Source of the DNA: Toxorhynchites rutilus septentrionalis
Lineage: Eukaryota; Arthropoda; Insecta; Diptera; Culicidae
Assembly: GCF_029784135.1 (NCBI RefSeq)
Contig: NC_073746.1
Span: 109,586,661 to 109,650,660 of the forward strand
Direction of reading: 5' to 3'
DNA length: 64,000 nucleotides
Shown here: positions 27,518 through 38,394 of the stretch, one piece after another
Layout: each line of letters opens with the position of its first letter
Numbering within the stretch: position 1 is the first letter of the stretch
Program-made: the position numbers and the translations under genes
The notes under the pieces: generated by a model
The model's database searches: none
Seen by the model: only the letters and a program-made list of their open reading frames with translations
Told to the model about the DNA's origin: nothing

Positions 27518-28545
27518 ATGATTTTGGACGAAATAAACATTTCCACCCAGGAGCTGCAAGCGCTGGCTTTGCTTGACAGGTTCGGCCATTCCCGGATAAA
27601 CCTTTGCGCTCGCATCTCGCTCAGTTCTGATGTTTTCTCGCTTCCTCTTTCGCGCTTGGAGGCGATTAGATTACGCGGAGCTATAAAACAACAAACCGTC
27701 AGGGTTGCCGAACAGAAACTAACAGATTCTCGGGAATTTATTCTAGAGTTTTTGTTTAGTTTCTATATTTTGCTAATGTTTTTCGTGATATGTTTATTTT
27801 ATGTGGTGTTGATGGAGTCTTGTTTTGCAATTTTTCCATTTCAGTCGTCAGTACGGCTTTCTGAAATTATCAGCACCCGAGAATGATAAGAAGAAGGTTC
27901 TTGTTTTGAAGGTGAGACACCTATATATTCAAACCTGCTGTATTCTATAATTCGTCGGAATTGTCCGTTTTTAGGCCGTCAAATATTTGGAACGTATGCT
28001 TATTCAAGCCCAGAATCAGAAGGAATGCCTACACAAAGCAACGGAAACGGATGGCAAGAATGTGGCCTCCGATCCAAATGAATCCAATGCGGTAAAAGTT
28101 AAAACTGAATCAAATCTTTCCGCTGACAATGTCAGGATAGACGAGAGCCTCCCGGCGGAAATTATTACGGACGTGGAGATGAAGGACCTTTCAGACAAAG
28201 TCAAAACCGAAGCGGGTGAGGAGGGTGAAGTGGATGGTCCGCAGTTAGCCGAAGCTAGAACGAAAATATCTCTCGATGAAACGCCAGTGAAGGAAATAAA
28301 CATTGATCCAAAAACGTACTGTAAATTGGGACATTTTCACCTGTTGCTCGACGATTACGAGAAAGGTATGTACTGCTGGGGGGAGGTATAAGGATGCGAG
28401 GAGGGTGATTACAACAGGAATTTTTTTCGTTGCTAGCGCTCTCCGCTTATCAGAAGTTTTACTCGCTGAAGAGCGATTATTGGAAGGACTCGACATTCTT
28501 GTATGGCTTGGGGCTAGTTTACTTCCACTTCAACGCGTTTCGATG
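27518..28545 (+). CDS. Utx: UTX/KDM6-type histone H3K27 demethylase, first four coding exons
   Basis: Exons 27518-27579, 27845-27911, 27975-28365 and 28437-28545 join in frame (62, 67, 391, 109 bases; 209 residues plus two bases of a Trp codon). Donors GTTCGG, GTGAGA, GTATGT, GTGAGT and acceptors TTTCAG, TTTTAG, TGCTAG fit. The join at exon 1/2 gives LDSRQYGF, and exons 3/4 give [20 protein letters not shown] and [20 protein letters not shown], the start of the tetratricopeptide array of UTX proteins. A Glu/Lys/Ser-rich insert of about 90 residues (exon 3) separates the first helix from the repeats. UTX removes di- and trimethyl marks from H3K27 in the nucleus within COMPASS-like complexes; the JmjC catalytic domain is not in this window. 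ATG 27518 is the first Met and the frame agrees with the family start. Confidence 0.9.
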
Positions 28546-28746
28546 GTGAGTCTTTATTTTATTTTTCTATATACGATAATGTCGGAAACACTGCTTTGAA
28601 GGTAGGTTGTTGAAGAGCACCTGATAAAGATTGTATGTCGGTGGATTTACTGCTTTCTTTTTTCGAATATATTTATATTCGGTTGTCATCAAGTATTTGT
28701 CCTAGATTCATCAGCAAGAAACAACTGGACCAGGAAACATGGATTC

Positions 28747-30540
28747 TAGTATCGGCCCTATTTCAGGGAACGAGCGCTCATCTCATTTTCCGTAATCCGA
28801 GTTCGACTTAAATCAGACGAGTATAAAGTCGAGTCGTCGTCTAGTTTGTTTGGATGTGTTTGTTCACCTTGTTAATTTAAAGCATCGGTATTCCTTTGTT
28901 CTGGTTTCATCTTCAAAAATTATGACCAAACCAGGATTGCATAAGCAATGTATATATTCAACTACAATTATAAAGATCAATTCAAGAATTGGCAAATTTT
29001 ATAAATTTTCAAGCTTAACTATCAAATGTAAACATTAAACTACTTATCCAGGGATGCCGGGTGATTGTTTTAAATATATTAACACGCACAAAAAGTGTCT
29101 TCACAATCGAATTGAACAAAAAGGAATAGTTCGAAAATCAAAACAATGTTAAAATGTTGATAAGCCCATGTTTTTTACTGATTTGCATTTCAAATTAATA
29201 CGTTCATAGCCGTATCTATTTGTTTCGAAATTTATTGCTACGAATGTGAAATAAACTGTATACTTTATTGTATACATGTTAAGGAAGATACATGCATCTA
29301 TATATTATATATAAAAATGGATTTCTGTCTGTCTGTCTGATTCTTATGGACTTGGGGTTGTCATACAAATGAAACACAAATTTCTACATTATTCGAAAAT
29401 TAATCAAGCAAACGAAACCAAATTGTGGCATGCTTTAGGATGTAATAAGTATTTCTAAGGTGATTAGACAGTCCTTCCGCTCTCTAAGGTTGGGCTGTCA
29501 TACAAATGAAACACAAATTTCTGCATATCTCGAAAACTAATCAAACAAATGGAGCCAAATTTGGCATGTGAGGGTTTTACAGGGCACGAAACGTTTCTAT
29601 GGTGAATACACTCCTCGAGAATCTAAGGGGGGCTGCCAGACAAACGAAACACAAACTTCTGCATAACTCGAGGCTTTTGAATATGAGAAATGTTTCTATA
29701 ATGGAATGACACCCCTCCCTCCTCTGGAATGAAGAGGGGGTCCCATAAAAATATTACACATATTTCAACCAAAAATATTCCAACCAAACATGACAATTGA
29801 AAATTTTCGGAAAACGTTGAAAGAAAAAAGGGAAAATTCGGAAAATTAAATTCCCATATGTTCTACAATTGCATAGTGACAAGTGCTGTTAGTCCATTTA
29901 ATGTTTGCGCTAGCGAAATTGAACTTTGTTCGAAACTGGGAATGGAATTTAATGTGATGAAACGCACTCCTATATCTTCTTCTATCTATACAAAAAAAAA
30001 GGATCGCCGGATGTGTTGATAAGAACTCGAGGAAGGAATTGTCCGATTTAGGGCTGTCTTTATTCTATCATATTTTCTGTATAAAACATTTATTCCATGT
30101 AACGGAGAAACATGTTATTTGCAAGTGGTTGAAAAATTTTGAACGAGAATTATGTCTGAAAATAATCTGATATTATAATGATGAGTTTTGTTAGAAATAC
30201 TAGAAATTTTATAGTAAAAGGTAAATTCAACGTGGTCGAATAGAAGATCAATCAATGAACAGTTCTGCAATTGGACCCATGAACTTGCTCATAGTAAGAA
30301 AACATGAATGTATAAAGGTATTGATAACAAAAAACAATTTTTTGGCGGGAAGAAGTTTGCCGGGTCAGCTAGTATGGATATGAACCATTTCTTTACAAAT
30401 CTTTGATTAAGTGAATAATCATTGCCTCAAAAATCTCATTTACAACCCAAAAAGATATATGTGACTTATACCTCTTTGTTATGATTTAAAAATTTCGGCA
30501 CTGAGAAGAGTCTCGATTGATCAATTTCACAAATGTTGAA
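28747..30540. mobile_element. GGGCCCTATTCCAG-family TIR element, copy 2, carrying a Helitron
   Basis: CGGCCCTATTTCAGGGAACG near 28747 and the following ACGAG/CTCGTC-rich stretch match the left end of the 6116 element. GTTTGTTCACCTTGTTAATT and the 28930-29150 region match its inner parts, and 30373-30530 matches 7560-7770. The right TIR is not found. The inserted Helitron (29297-30372) sits where copy 1 has its (TA)n tract. Confidence 0.68.
29297..30372 (+). mobile_element. Non-autonomous Helitron with intact termini
   Basis: The 5' end TCTATATATTATATATAAAA is followed by GGATTTCTGTCTGTCTGTCT; the 3' end reads GTTTGCCGGGTCAGCTAG. The element starts with TC, ends with CTAG and sits between A (29296) and T (30373), the Helitron rule. 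The body has three related blocks with AAACACAAATTTCTGCATA and ACTCGAG-like words. No Rep/helicase gene. The same body is found in inverse at 61250-61450, and like 3' ends occur at 56004 and 59555. Confidence 0.88.
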
Positions 30541-31567
30541 CGCCACCAAAAGAGGTTCGACACGAGCGAAAATTTTCAGAGATTTTGAACAGCTCCTGGA
30601 GAAGCCACAAGAATCTACGTCGGCTTTGGAAACAAAAGCCACTGAACTGGACGAAAAAATATAAATCTGAATAAAAACATACCCGATAAATTCATTTAGA
30701 ATGATGAAATTCTATTTGTTCCACATGGAAGTCCATTACCATTAGCAATCCATTACCAATCAATCATCAACATTGATGTCGAGGGATTTTTGAATTGTTT
30801 TGATTCAGCACGCTGAAATAAATTGATGTGCTTCCAGAATCATGTTAAAATAAAAATAAAATATATTAATTTTATGTACAAACAGTGTTTCATATAACAC
30901 TGTTTTTATTTATTTTGTGTTATGGAAAATATAACAAATATATCGTTCGTTATTTGTCATTAATATATTATATATAATATATTATTAATTTTTAAAAACA
31001 AATGTTGGCGTCTCACAAACGAAAACAAACCTACGTCAAATCACGAATAGCGGGAGACGGATAAAGTGCGCTACACATACAGCGTAACCGTCACCATCCC
31101 GTCAACTATTCTTTTTGACTTGTTTTACCACGTCAGATTTTCTGAGAAAAAACTAATATAAAAGGAAGGAAGGAAGGTATTGAATTAGAGAGACTTTAAA
31201 CTCTGAGAGTTCATTCGTCTCTTAAAATAAAAAGATTTTTGAGACCAAAAAAGCACAGATTTTATTATGGCAACCCTGTTGGGCACCTTACACCATCAAT
31301 ATAATTGACAAAAATTGTCTTCGATATCTTGACAGCCAGGATTTCGACATTCGATCCAACCTCAATCAATATTTTGCCACCTTACACGGTTAATACTTCC
31401 ATCAGCCCGGGGCTACAAAGGTATCCGCGATGACTGTTGGCGACATTCGAGTTTGGGATCCAAACTATGCTCCATAAAATAAGAAGACTCAGATTCAATT
31501 TTAAATCGATAAAATTTGAGTGAAATTTTCTACCTGGCTTTATTTCATTACTTGAAGCGCATAGTCC
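30541..31567. other. AT-rich non-coding stretch
   Basis: Very AT-rich at 30860-31000 with ATATATTATATATAATATAT-like palindromes. Apart from the short repeat at 31163 nothing is recognised. Confidence 0.45.
31163..31224 (-). repeat. Short GAATTAGAGAGAC retroposon-like repeat
   Basis: GGAAGGAAGGAAGG, then TATTGAATTAGAGAGACTTT, then AGTTCATTCGTCTCT. Relative to the 37297 unit it reads in the same sense, with a GGAA-repeat in place of the TTC-repeat at its start. On the minus strand it would end in a TTCC-repeat tail, as tiny SINE-like retroposons or LINE 3' ends do. Confidence 0.55.
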
Positions 31568-32355
31568 TGACCAGTGATGGAAAAAAATCGCTTCGAGCGA
31601 TCAATGAATACAGGCAAACCTTTTTTTTTGTGCGGGAGATAGGGACCGCACAAAAAAGTCGCATAAAAAAAATCGTGCAAAACTTCACCAGTAGCTTTGA
31701 AAAATCGTGTTCGGTACACATTTTGAAAAAACCTTTTTTTGTGCGATAGATAGGGACCGCATAAAAAAAGTTTCCCCCAAGAATATAACTCAAATCCACG
31801 CCATTCACCGTTCCATTTCCTTTTGTTTCTCTGCTTTGCGATGGGACACTTTGCCTTTTCGGTTGCGCGTGGCTGTTTTGTGCAACTGCATGTCGAACAT
31901 GTTGCTGTTAGAAATCATGTCATGCAAAAACTTAGAAAAACTTTGATTTCAAAAGACGAGGGGAATCATTTCAGAAGTGGATAATTGAGAGGCAAATATG
32001 CTTTTTTTCGCACTGAAATGCATATAAACCATCGAAAAAAAACTAAATGGACGATAACTTCGTCAAATATGCTTCTTTTCATACACCGCACAAAAAAACC
32101 GAACAAAAGCAGGTTTTACTGTAGGTATATACCGCTATTCAGGTGTATTGACGTCACCAGCAACGAGCGATGCTTTCGTTTTCTTTATGCTTACACAGAG
32201 AGAATACTATAAACAGAGAGCTGCTAAAATCTCACAAAAACGATATGGAAGTGGAATCACTACTGTCTGCACTCCCAAAGCTTTGCTCATACGATTCACG
32301 GTTTATCGTGAGTGCACGCTACAAACGATGAATCTCAGTTGTCAAAGCTGGGGAT
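31568..32355 (+). mobile_element. Dispersed repeat shared with 63246-63515
   Basis: CCAGTGATGGAAAAAAATCG at the start, then ACACAGAGAGAATACT, TCACAAAAACGATATGGAAG and TTTATCGTGAGTGCACGCTA, match the 63 kb copy. About 490 bases (31621-32110) are extra here and contain two units of the form TTTTTTTGTGCG...GATAGGGACCGCA (31621-31664 and 31731-31766), probably a nested insertion. Confidence 0.6.
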
Positions 32356-33530
32356 GAAAAATTGTTCGGACTATGTAGTCAATTGTAGTTGCAAAAAATA
32401 CTACCAAAAATTAAATGTTTGCAAATTAACACCTTGCAAATCTGGCAACTCAGTTTCGAAGTCCGTGAGGTAAAACGTCACAACATGCATTTATATGAAG
32501 CGTCAAGATATTGATGCTCGAATTAGAGATGTCTAAATTTTTCGTTCATTCGATTATCGATCAATCGTGGGTCCATTTTTAAAATATTCGATTCATTTGA
32601 GTAATTGTCGTTCAGTATTCAATGAATCGAGCGAATATTTATTTCTTATAATCAAAATGAACCGACATTTGTAATAGAAAAGATTATGATGTCATAATTT
32701 TGAAAGCTAAATAAAGTATAATTTTAAAATAAACACAGTGTTTGGATATCGATCAAAATCAAATGATACACAATGTGTCATGCAAGTAACCTCTCACGAA
32801 TATACCCTGCGTTTCGCAACTATAGAACCTCTCTTTTTTTTTGACTTTCCAGAGATATGTAAGAAGTCGGTTGAATCGAAGTATATAGTGTAGGCTGTAA
32901 TAATCTATCTTCATTTAAAAGACTGGCCATTTGAACTTTATTGTTGTGTTCAGGCGCGAAACAATAAAAAAAACTAAAATTGCAGTGCTTCATAACTATA
33001 GAACCAGATGGAAAAACTCTTACTCCTTTACAAAATTAACGTCAATTTCACATGAATTACAATAAGTTTCTAATTTGTAGATCATCTTTAGTTCTCAATC
33101 AGTTCAAATAACCCATTCGGGGTGGTTTCGACGAAGCTGCGCCATGTTGTAGTGTGTATCTCGTTCTACGCAGAGGGTACTGCTCGTTCTTCAAACCACA
33201 CATAAGTCGAAGTTAAAAAGTATAATTTAAATTACATTGAAAAGTGTGGAATAATTATAAAACTAAATTCGCATTAGAAACTAAATTCGTATTGGAAACG
33301 TACAATCTTATCGATCACAATTACAGGAATTCCCAAAATCCAAATTAAAAGTACTTATTCGCAGATAAAAAAATAATTTGATACCGTGAAAACAGTTGTT
33401 AAACGAAAGCCTACACTGAATTGTAAGATGGTAGAATTTTTCATGTTATATATTAACTAACTAAATAAATATTTTAGCTTTAGCAATCGCTCGAAGAAAG
33501 TGTTCGCTTATTCTTACTAATTTAGGTAGT
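32356..33530. other. Non-coding stretch
   Basis: No gene or repeat recognised with confidence. Confidence 0.35.
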
Positions 33531-33533
33531 TAT

Positions 33534-33646
33534 CTTTTTCTTGGAAGGCACTAACGTTCCCCGTGGAACTTTGGCCTTCTTAACGTAGGTATTACTTGCG
33601 TCATTTTTCATTAGTAGTACTTAGTTCAGATTTCTATGCCGTTATC
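33534..33646 (-). mobile_element. SINE family 2 fragment
   Basis: Read on the minus strand, this contains CTGAACTAAGTACTACTAAT, AAGTAATACCTACGTTAAGA and GGAACGTTAGTGCC, matching the 3' half of the SINE at 55190-55457. Diverged. Confidence 0.6.
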
Positions 33647-33879
33647 AGGTATGCTATAAAGGTCCTCGCTTTAGTATTAGTAAATAGCGTGCAGTTTGGG
33701 AGAAATGAAAACATCTTTTTATGAAGAAAAAGGTAATTTGCCAAAAAAAGAACATGTGAGAACTATGGATAAAACGGAAGTTTAATAGCATAGAAAAGTA
33801 AACACAATTGGTGCCGTGGCAAGTAGCATCGGTATGTAGTATATGGTAGTGATATCGCTTGTGAATCGCACAGTGAGTG

Positions 33880-34070
33880 ATCTGCAACACCTTTGCAGAA
33901 TATAATTTTCATTGTTATTAGGCATTCGCTAACAAGGTGTACACGTGTTCTGTAAAACTTTTTTTTTAATTTGTTCTTTCAAACCAGAAGTGAGTGCATT
34001 AGCCCTGCTGAAAGCGTGACATGAAATTGAATCGATTCATTCATTATGGATCTACAAATAAAATAAGTAA
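33880..34070 (+). repeat. Dispersed repeat shared with 60215-60420
   Basis: GCAACACCTTTGCAGAATAT, GGCATTCGCTAACAAGGTGT, GCATTAGCCCTGCTGAAAGC and GATTCATTCATTATGGAT all recur in order near 60225-60420, where they lie inside a TIR element. This copy is therefore probably a fragment of that element. Confidence 0.65.
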
Positions 34071-34403
34071 AAAAAAACTTTTTGAGTTAAACGGTCTAAT
34101 TGTGAATAAACATAATAATGTACTAAAAGCTAGAAAGTAATTAGGAAGTAGCAGTTAGCAGTTATCACACCTCTCCTTCATTAGTCTAGGGCATTGATAA
34201 GAAGTCGCTAATTTGTTTATAATGGAAATCCAACGTGTTCGTTCGTTTGATACACATATCTCAATCAACCTTTTTTTTAAGATGATATGGAATCAGCTAT
34301 TTTGTAGCGGCGGCCAAATTGGATTTTTCAAGATAAGCAGTTTTAAAATGATAGCAGAGATAAAGGTATTTTATAAATTCGGTCAGTTTGGATTTTTCAT
34401 GGT

Positions 34404-34965
34404 CTACTGTGATCAAGCCCTTCCATTTGTTACCCATATTAATCGGGTTTTGAGAAAATATGCAGCCCGCCATTTGATAGTGGCAGCTATCAAAGATTTG
34501 CATTTTTCATAAATAACTACTAGTCATGTCCTTTCATTTGATACCCATATTAATGGGGTTTTAACATAAAATGTAGTCCGCCATTTGGTAGGATTTTGAT
34601 GGATTTGCATTTTTCATAAATAACCGTGTTCTACTAGTCAAGCCCTTTCATTTGATACTCATATTAATGAGGTTTTGAGAAAATTTGTAGTCCGCCATTT
34701 TGTAGTGGCAGCTATCTTGGATTTACATTTATCATAAATAACCGTATTCTACTAGTGAAGCCTTTTTATTTGATACCCATATTAATGAAGTTTTGAGAAA
34801 ATATGCAGTCCGCTGTTTTTTAGTGGCAGCCATCTTGGATTTGCATTTTTCTTAAATAACCGTATTCTACTAGTCAAGCCCTTTCATTTGATGGGGTTTT
34901 GAGAAAATATGTGATCCGCCATTTTGTAGCGGCCGCCATCTTGAATTTTCAAGATAATGAAATAC
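34404..34965 (+). repeat. Tandem array, about five units of 113-118 bases
   Basis: Unit starts are 34404, 34517, 34631, 34749 and 34867. Each unit reads CTACTAGTCAAGCCCTTTCA, then TTTGATACCCATATTAATGG, GGTTTTGAGAAAATATG, CCGCCATTTTGTAGTGGCAG and CATCTTGGATTTGCATTTTT. The last unit is shorter. Spacing of 118 between the last three starts shows recent or maintained copies. It sits within other repeat DNA ending near 35110 (ACAAACATACAAACAGATTA). Confidence 0.88.
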
Positions 34966-35139
34966 GCAGTTTTATAATGACTACAGAGATAAAGGTGTGT
35001 TCCAAATTTCAGATCAATCGGTCAACAGGAAGGGGGTCAAATTTCTATTAATGTGGGTCAGCGCTACAGACAAACATGTTACAAACATACAAACAGATTA
35101 CAGGGCAAGCTAAATAAAATGGTTTAAAAATACAGGGTG

Positions 35140-35315
35140 GGACAGTTATGCCTAGAATATCGACATAAGACAATTGAACTTGATGTTGTTTTTTCAAAAG
35201 CCGGGAACAAACAATAAGTTTTTTTTTGTGTTTTCCGGCAGATTATGCATAAAACATCGAAGAAAAGTGGAAATTGTCAAAAAGTAACATGGGGCAACTA
35301 TGCGTAGAAGGGATG
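35140..35315 (+). mobile_element. Fragment of the ACAGTTATGCCTAGAATATC repeat family
   Basis: GACAGTTATGCCTAGAATAT, AACAAACAATAAGTTTTTTT, AAAATTGTCA-like sequence and ACTATGCGTAGAAGG follow the same order as 60425-60603. The GTTATGCCTAG and CTATGCGTAGAA ends form imperfect inverted repeats. Confidence 0.55.
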
Positions 35316-35689
35316 TGTAGTATATGTTAAACCACGTTGAACTCAAACATCGATACATGCATACGTGATACATGAGAGACACGAATTCATTTTGGGTGAA
35401 TCACTTCAATACGCAACGAAGTCCATTTGACGGGGAAGAATGAAATGATACAGTCGAGTCGTAGAGTGAGATAGCAGGTAAACGCCCGAATGACTGCTGA
35501 GTCATGTTGACGGGGAAACTGCTGGAAAAAACCAAAACTCATTTCTATCCATGACTATCCTCAGTTGAATGTGAATTTGGCGACCCCTGGTGTCGACATC
35601 TGTATTCAGAAAGCGATTTACTCTCTATCAAATTAACAGACCCGAAGGCAGTTTAAAACGATTAAAATTCGAACGAAAGTTATTACTTG

Positions 35690-35865
35690 TTATTATTCGA
35701 ATATTTAAAACCAATGAACCCTATGCCAATATTAGCTCAATCGGACTACTAGTGTTTACCCGGTTTACTAGTTTCGCAGATGTCAAAATTTGAGTTTTTT
35801 GAAAACCGAAAAATCAACGAAGAGGGAAATGGATATCTTGAAGAAATTGCATGAAACGTCTAGCT
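35690..35865 (+). repeat. Arm of the CTCAATCGGACT hairpin-repeat family
   Basis: ACCCTATGCCAATATTAGCT, CAATCGGACT, TTTGAGTTTTTTGAAAACCG and TTGCATGAAACGTC match arms at 45470-45690 and, inverted, 45899-46120 and 60940-61160. Only one arm is present here. Confidence 0.65.
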
Positions 35866-36404
35866 CAGGGGTTCTCAAAGTGGTCGATATCGACCCCTTG
35901 GGGTCGTTATGGGTTTCCCAGGGGTCGGCGTAAACGAATACTGATTTTGGGGGTCGAAAAGATCTAAAGATCCCTATTGATTAACACAAAATCTTATTTG
36001 AAACTGTCAAGATACTGTATAAGTTGTGTTACGTGAACCAACTTGTTATAAGAATGACTAATATTTTAGTAGAAAGTATTGTTCTTGTAATTTGTATTAA
36101 TAATGAGGTACACATTAGTACACCTACCCCTCCTATTTACACGGTACCTGTTTTACACGATTTCGCTTTTACACGGTTTATGAAATAACAAATTTTGAAA
36201 GACTTGAAAATGTATATTTGAAGTTCATATGTAAGCAAGTAAAATAGGATAATAGTTTTGACTACGAGTGTGATTTTATGTTCCAGAGCTGGCAAGCCAT
36301 CAATTTACTAGCATTTTTGGAGTCTTAATGTGTAATTTGTGTCAATTTTTAAAGCTCTTAGAATGCCAAGAATATCGACAAAAATTAAAAGTAAAGGAGA
36401 GTTA

Positions 36405-37437
36405 GGGTAAGTGATCTTGGTTTGTCCAATTTGGGGTGTTTTTACGCAACTAGTAAATGCAAATCGATTTTTCTTCATGAAAATCACACATAATCGATAC
36501 GAGTTTGGGTTTGTTGAAAAGCCCCAAGTCTCTAGTTGCTAATACTACCATAAGGTGTTGAAATTATTCAAATTTTTATGTTTTTTAACGATTTTCCTTA
36601 AAGAAGAATTATGATCATGGTTTGACCACCTCTGATCATGGTTTGCCCAAAAAATGATCATGGTTTGTCCGACTTTAGAAGTCACCATTTTTGAATGAAA
36701 TATTCGAATTCACAATTAGATGTTGCATTTATCATTGCTTGAGTTTACTGTCATCATATTGATTCATTCATAAATTAGGCTTTCTTCAGAATATTGCCTT
36801 TTCTTGGGCATTTTAGAAGTGTTCACCTCAACACAATCAACACAGAAAAACCATACTTCTGCTATGCGCGAAGCACACCATAAACAAACACAAACAAACT
36901 GCAGCGCGCCAAGCGGTTGCCATAGAAATCATGTGGACAAAACAACATTATTGAATTGAACAACTCATGATCAGAATTGAGTTCATCAAAATGCGTTAAT
37001 TTAATGGTTTAGCTATGTAAATCCGATACAAATGGTGAGCAAGCATGATGTTTACAATATTTATAAGTGTTGTAATCCAGAAAAGGTCTGAATACGTGCC
37101 AAATAATCATCTGGTGATCGACTAAAAGTTAGCTCGAATGAGGGGCGCATTGACACAAATAGAAGGTGTATTTTATAATCCTTTAAAACATGTGATTTCG
37201 TAAAAATATACTATCAAACTACTATAAATCATGTAAAAGGCAATTTCATTTATATGTTTCGAAACATTCGAAGGCCTTATTTGACACAGGAGCGCTTCTT
37301 CTTCTTCTTTCTTTGTTTTTAAGAGGCTTTAAATTTTGCAGTTCATTCGCCTCTACAGGAGCGCTGAATTAGAGCATTCAAAAAAGTGGGCAAACCATGA
37401 TCATATTTTCGACTGGACAAACCAAGATCATTTACCC
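36405..37437. mobile_element. TIR element with TA duplication, third shell
   Basis: Ends GGGTAAGTGATCTTGGTTTG and, inverted, GGGTAAATGATCTTGGTTTG, flanked by TA (36403-36404, 37438-37439). Inside, GATCATGGTTTG or its inverse recurs (36614, 36635, 36656, and inverted near 37393), typical of a MITE with sub-terminal repeats. No coding sequence. Confidence 0.78.
37297..37354 (-). mobile_element. 58-base retroposon with perfect 11-base target duplication
   Basis: The insert starts TCTTCTTCTTC and ends AGTTCATTCGCCTCT. It is flanked by ACAGGAGCGCT at 37286-37296 and 37355-37365. Read on the minus strand it starts AGAGGCGAATGAACTGCAAA and ends in a GAA-rich tail, as a retroposed RNA would. Related units: 10845-10893, 31163-31224, 37983-38023. 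Confidence 0.82.
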
Positions 37438-37982
37438 TATATCTTCGGCTTTCGACTGGAAATCTCTTTATTAAATTTAATGATACAAATCAACGCAGCT
37501 GTTAATTGAATCTTCTATCACTTAGTCTGAAGTCAAATCTGAGATCTTCCCGAATTCGAATCTATAGTGAATTCCATAAGTAGATTTTTATAATTGTTTT
37601 ACTTAAATAAATGATTGAATTGAGTATATATTGAAGGCTTATTTCGTTTTACATGGTTTTACATAGCAAAATCGGAGATTTCACTCTACACGGTTTTATC
37701 AGGAACCTATCTCCAGTGTAAATCGAGGGATAGGTGTAATTACTGAATTTTATGTCTATTGCTGAGAAAATTATGTCAAGTTTTCTCACTTAACCAACCG
37801 CGAAATTTTTGAATTGATTTGTATGAATAAGATAAATATTTTTCTCAAAAAAAATTTGGCTATAGGGGTCGGTGGTATCACTGCATTTTGGAAAAGGGGT
37901 CTCTGGTCAAAATAGTTTGAGAATCCCTGGACTAGATTTTTGACGCCAAACAGTATTGTTTTTGCAGATGCAATGGTGTTTC

Positions 37983-38023
37983 CTAAGTTTAAAGCCTCTC
38001 TAAAACAAAGAATTGAATTGAAT
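37983..38023 (+). mobile_element. 41-base retroposon with 9-base target duplication
   Basis: CTAAGTTTAAAGCCTCTC then AAAACAAAGAATTGAATTGA, flanked by TGGTGTTTC at 37974-37982 and 38024-38032. It shares TTTAAAGCCTC and AAACAAAG (same sense) with the inverse of the 37297 unit, and ends in a GAATT-repeat tail. Inserted in the transposase relic. Confidence 0.7.
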
Positions 38024-38157
38024 TGGTGTTTCTTGAAGCATATGTGGGTTTGCATCTGATCAATAACGCATATTTTGCTTGTTGAAAAATCCATTTAGCC
38101 AGAAATGAGCCTCATCGCTGTAATGAAAATTATCATTTTCTTCAAGATTCACCAGAG

Positions 38158-38227
38158 TCAGATTTCGACTCCTTTAAACTTATGCAACTGAGCCTGTAAA
38201 AATAAACGAATTTATAAAAAAAAAAAA
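38158..38227 (+). mobile_element. 70-base LINE 3' tail insertion with target duplication
   Basis: CTCCTTTAAACTTATGCAAC, TGAGCCTGTAAAAATAAACG and a poly(A) match the last 60 bases of LINE copy 3. GATTCACCAGAG flanks it (38146-38157 and 38228-38239). It is an extreme 5' truncation, with a few extra bases (TCAGATTTCGA) at its 5' junction. Confidence 0.88.
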
Positions 38228-38394
38228 GATTCACCAGAGCCCAATCGAAAAAGTTTCGGGGCTTCATATGGTGATGTGGTTTTAGTTTTTGAGTCAATTT
38301 GATCTTGTAAGAATGTAGCCCAAGATCTTTCCACAAAACACAAAACTGTCGTTAATGGATGACCCTTTACGTACACAACTTTGTTTTATATTAA

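Larger units (their letters stand above)
36121..37736. mobile_element. TIR element with TA duplication, second shell
   Basis: Ends CACCTACCCCTCCTATTTAC and, inverted, CACCTATCCCTCGATTTACA, each next to TA (36119-36120, 37737-37738). TTTACACGG-type words recur near both ends. Non-coding; it holds the 36405-37437 element. Confidence 0.72.
35866..37929. mobile_element. hAT-like element, outermost shell of a nest
   Basis: Ends CAGGGGTTCTCAAAGTGG and, inverted, CAGGGATTCTCAAACTATTT resemble hAT termini. Flanking 8-mers GTCTAGCT (35858-35865) and GACTAGAT (37930-37937) agree at six of eight and have the CTAG centre often seen at hAT targets. A GGGGTCG-type repeat lies just inside each end. No transposase is left. 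It contains the 36121-37736 element. Confidence 0.62.
37938..38340 (-). pseudogene. Mariner-group transposase relic, DDE region
   Basis: Minus-strand frames read KDLGLHSYKIKLTQKLKP, DWALVNLEEND, then SDEAHFWLNGFFNKQNMRY and QET, the catalytic-core region of Tc1/mariner-group transposases (first DDE Asp in SDEAHF). Two tiny insertions interrupt it: 37983-38023 and 38158-38227. A TGG-to-TGA-type stop follows NMRY. It is cut at the hAT end (37929). The same family appears at 42844, 54988 and 57225. Confidence 0.75.

Noticed and set aside
27987..28391. Separate 134-residue protein starting at 27987
   Set aside because: It is UTX exon 3 read from an internal Met into the intron; the splice sites at 27975 and 28365 explain it better.
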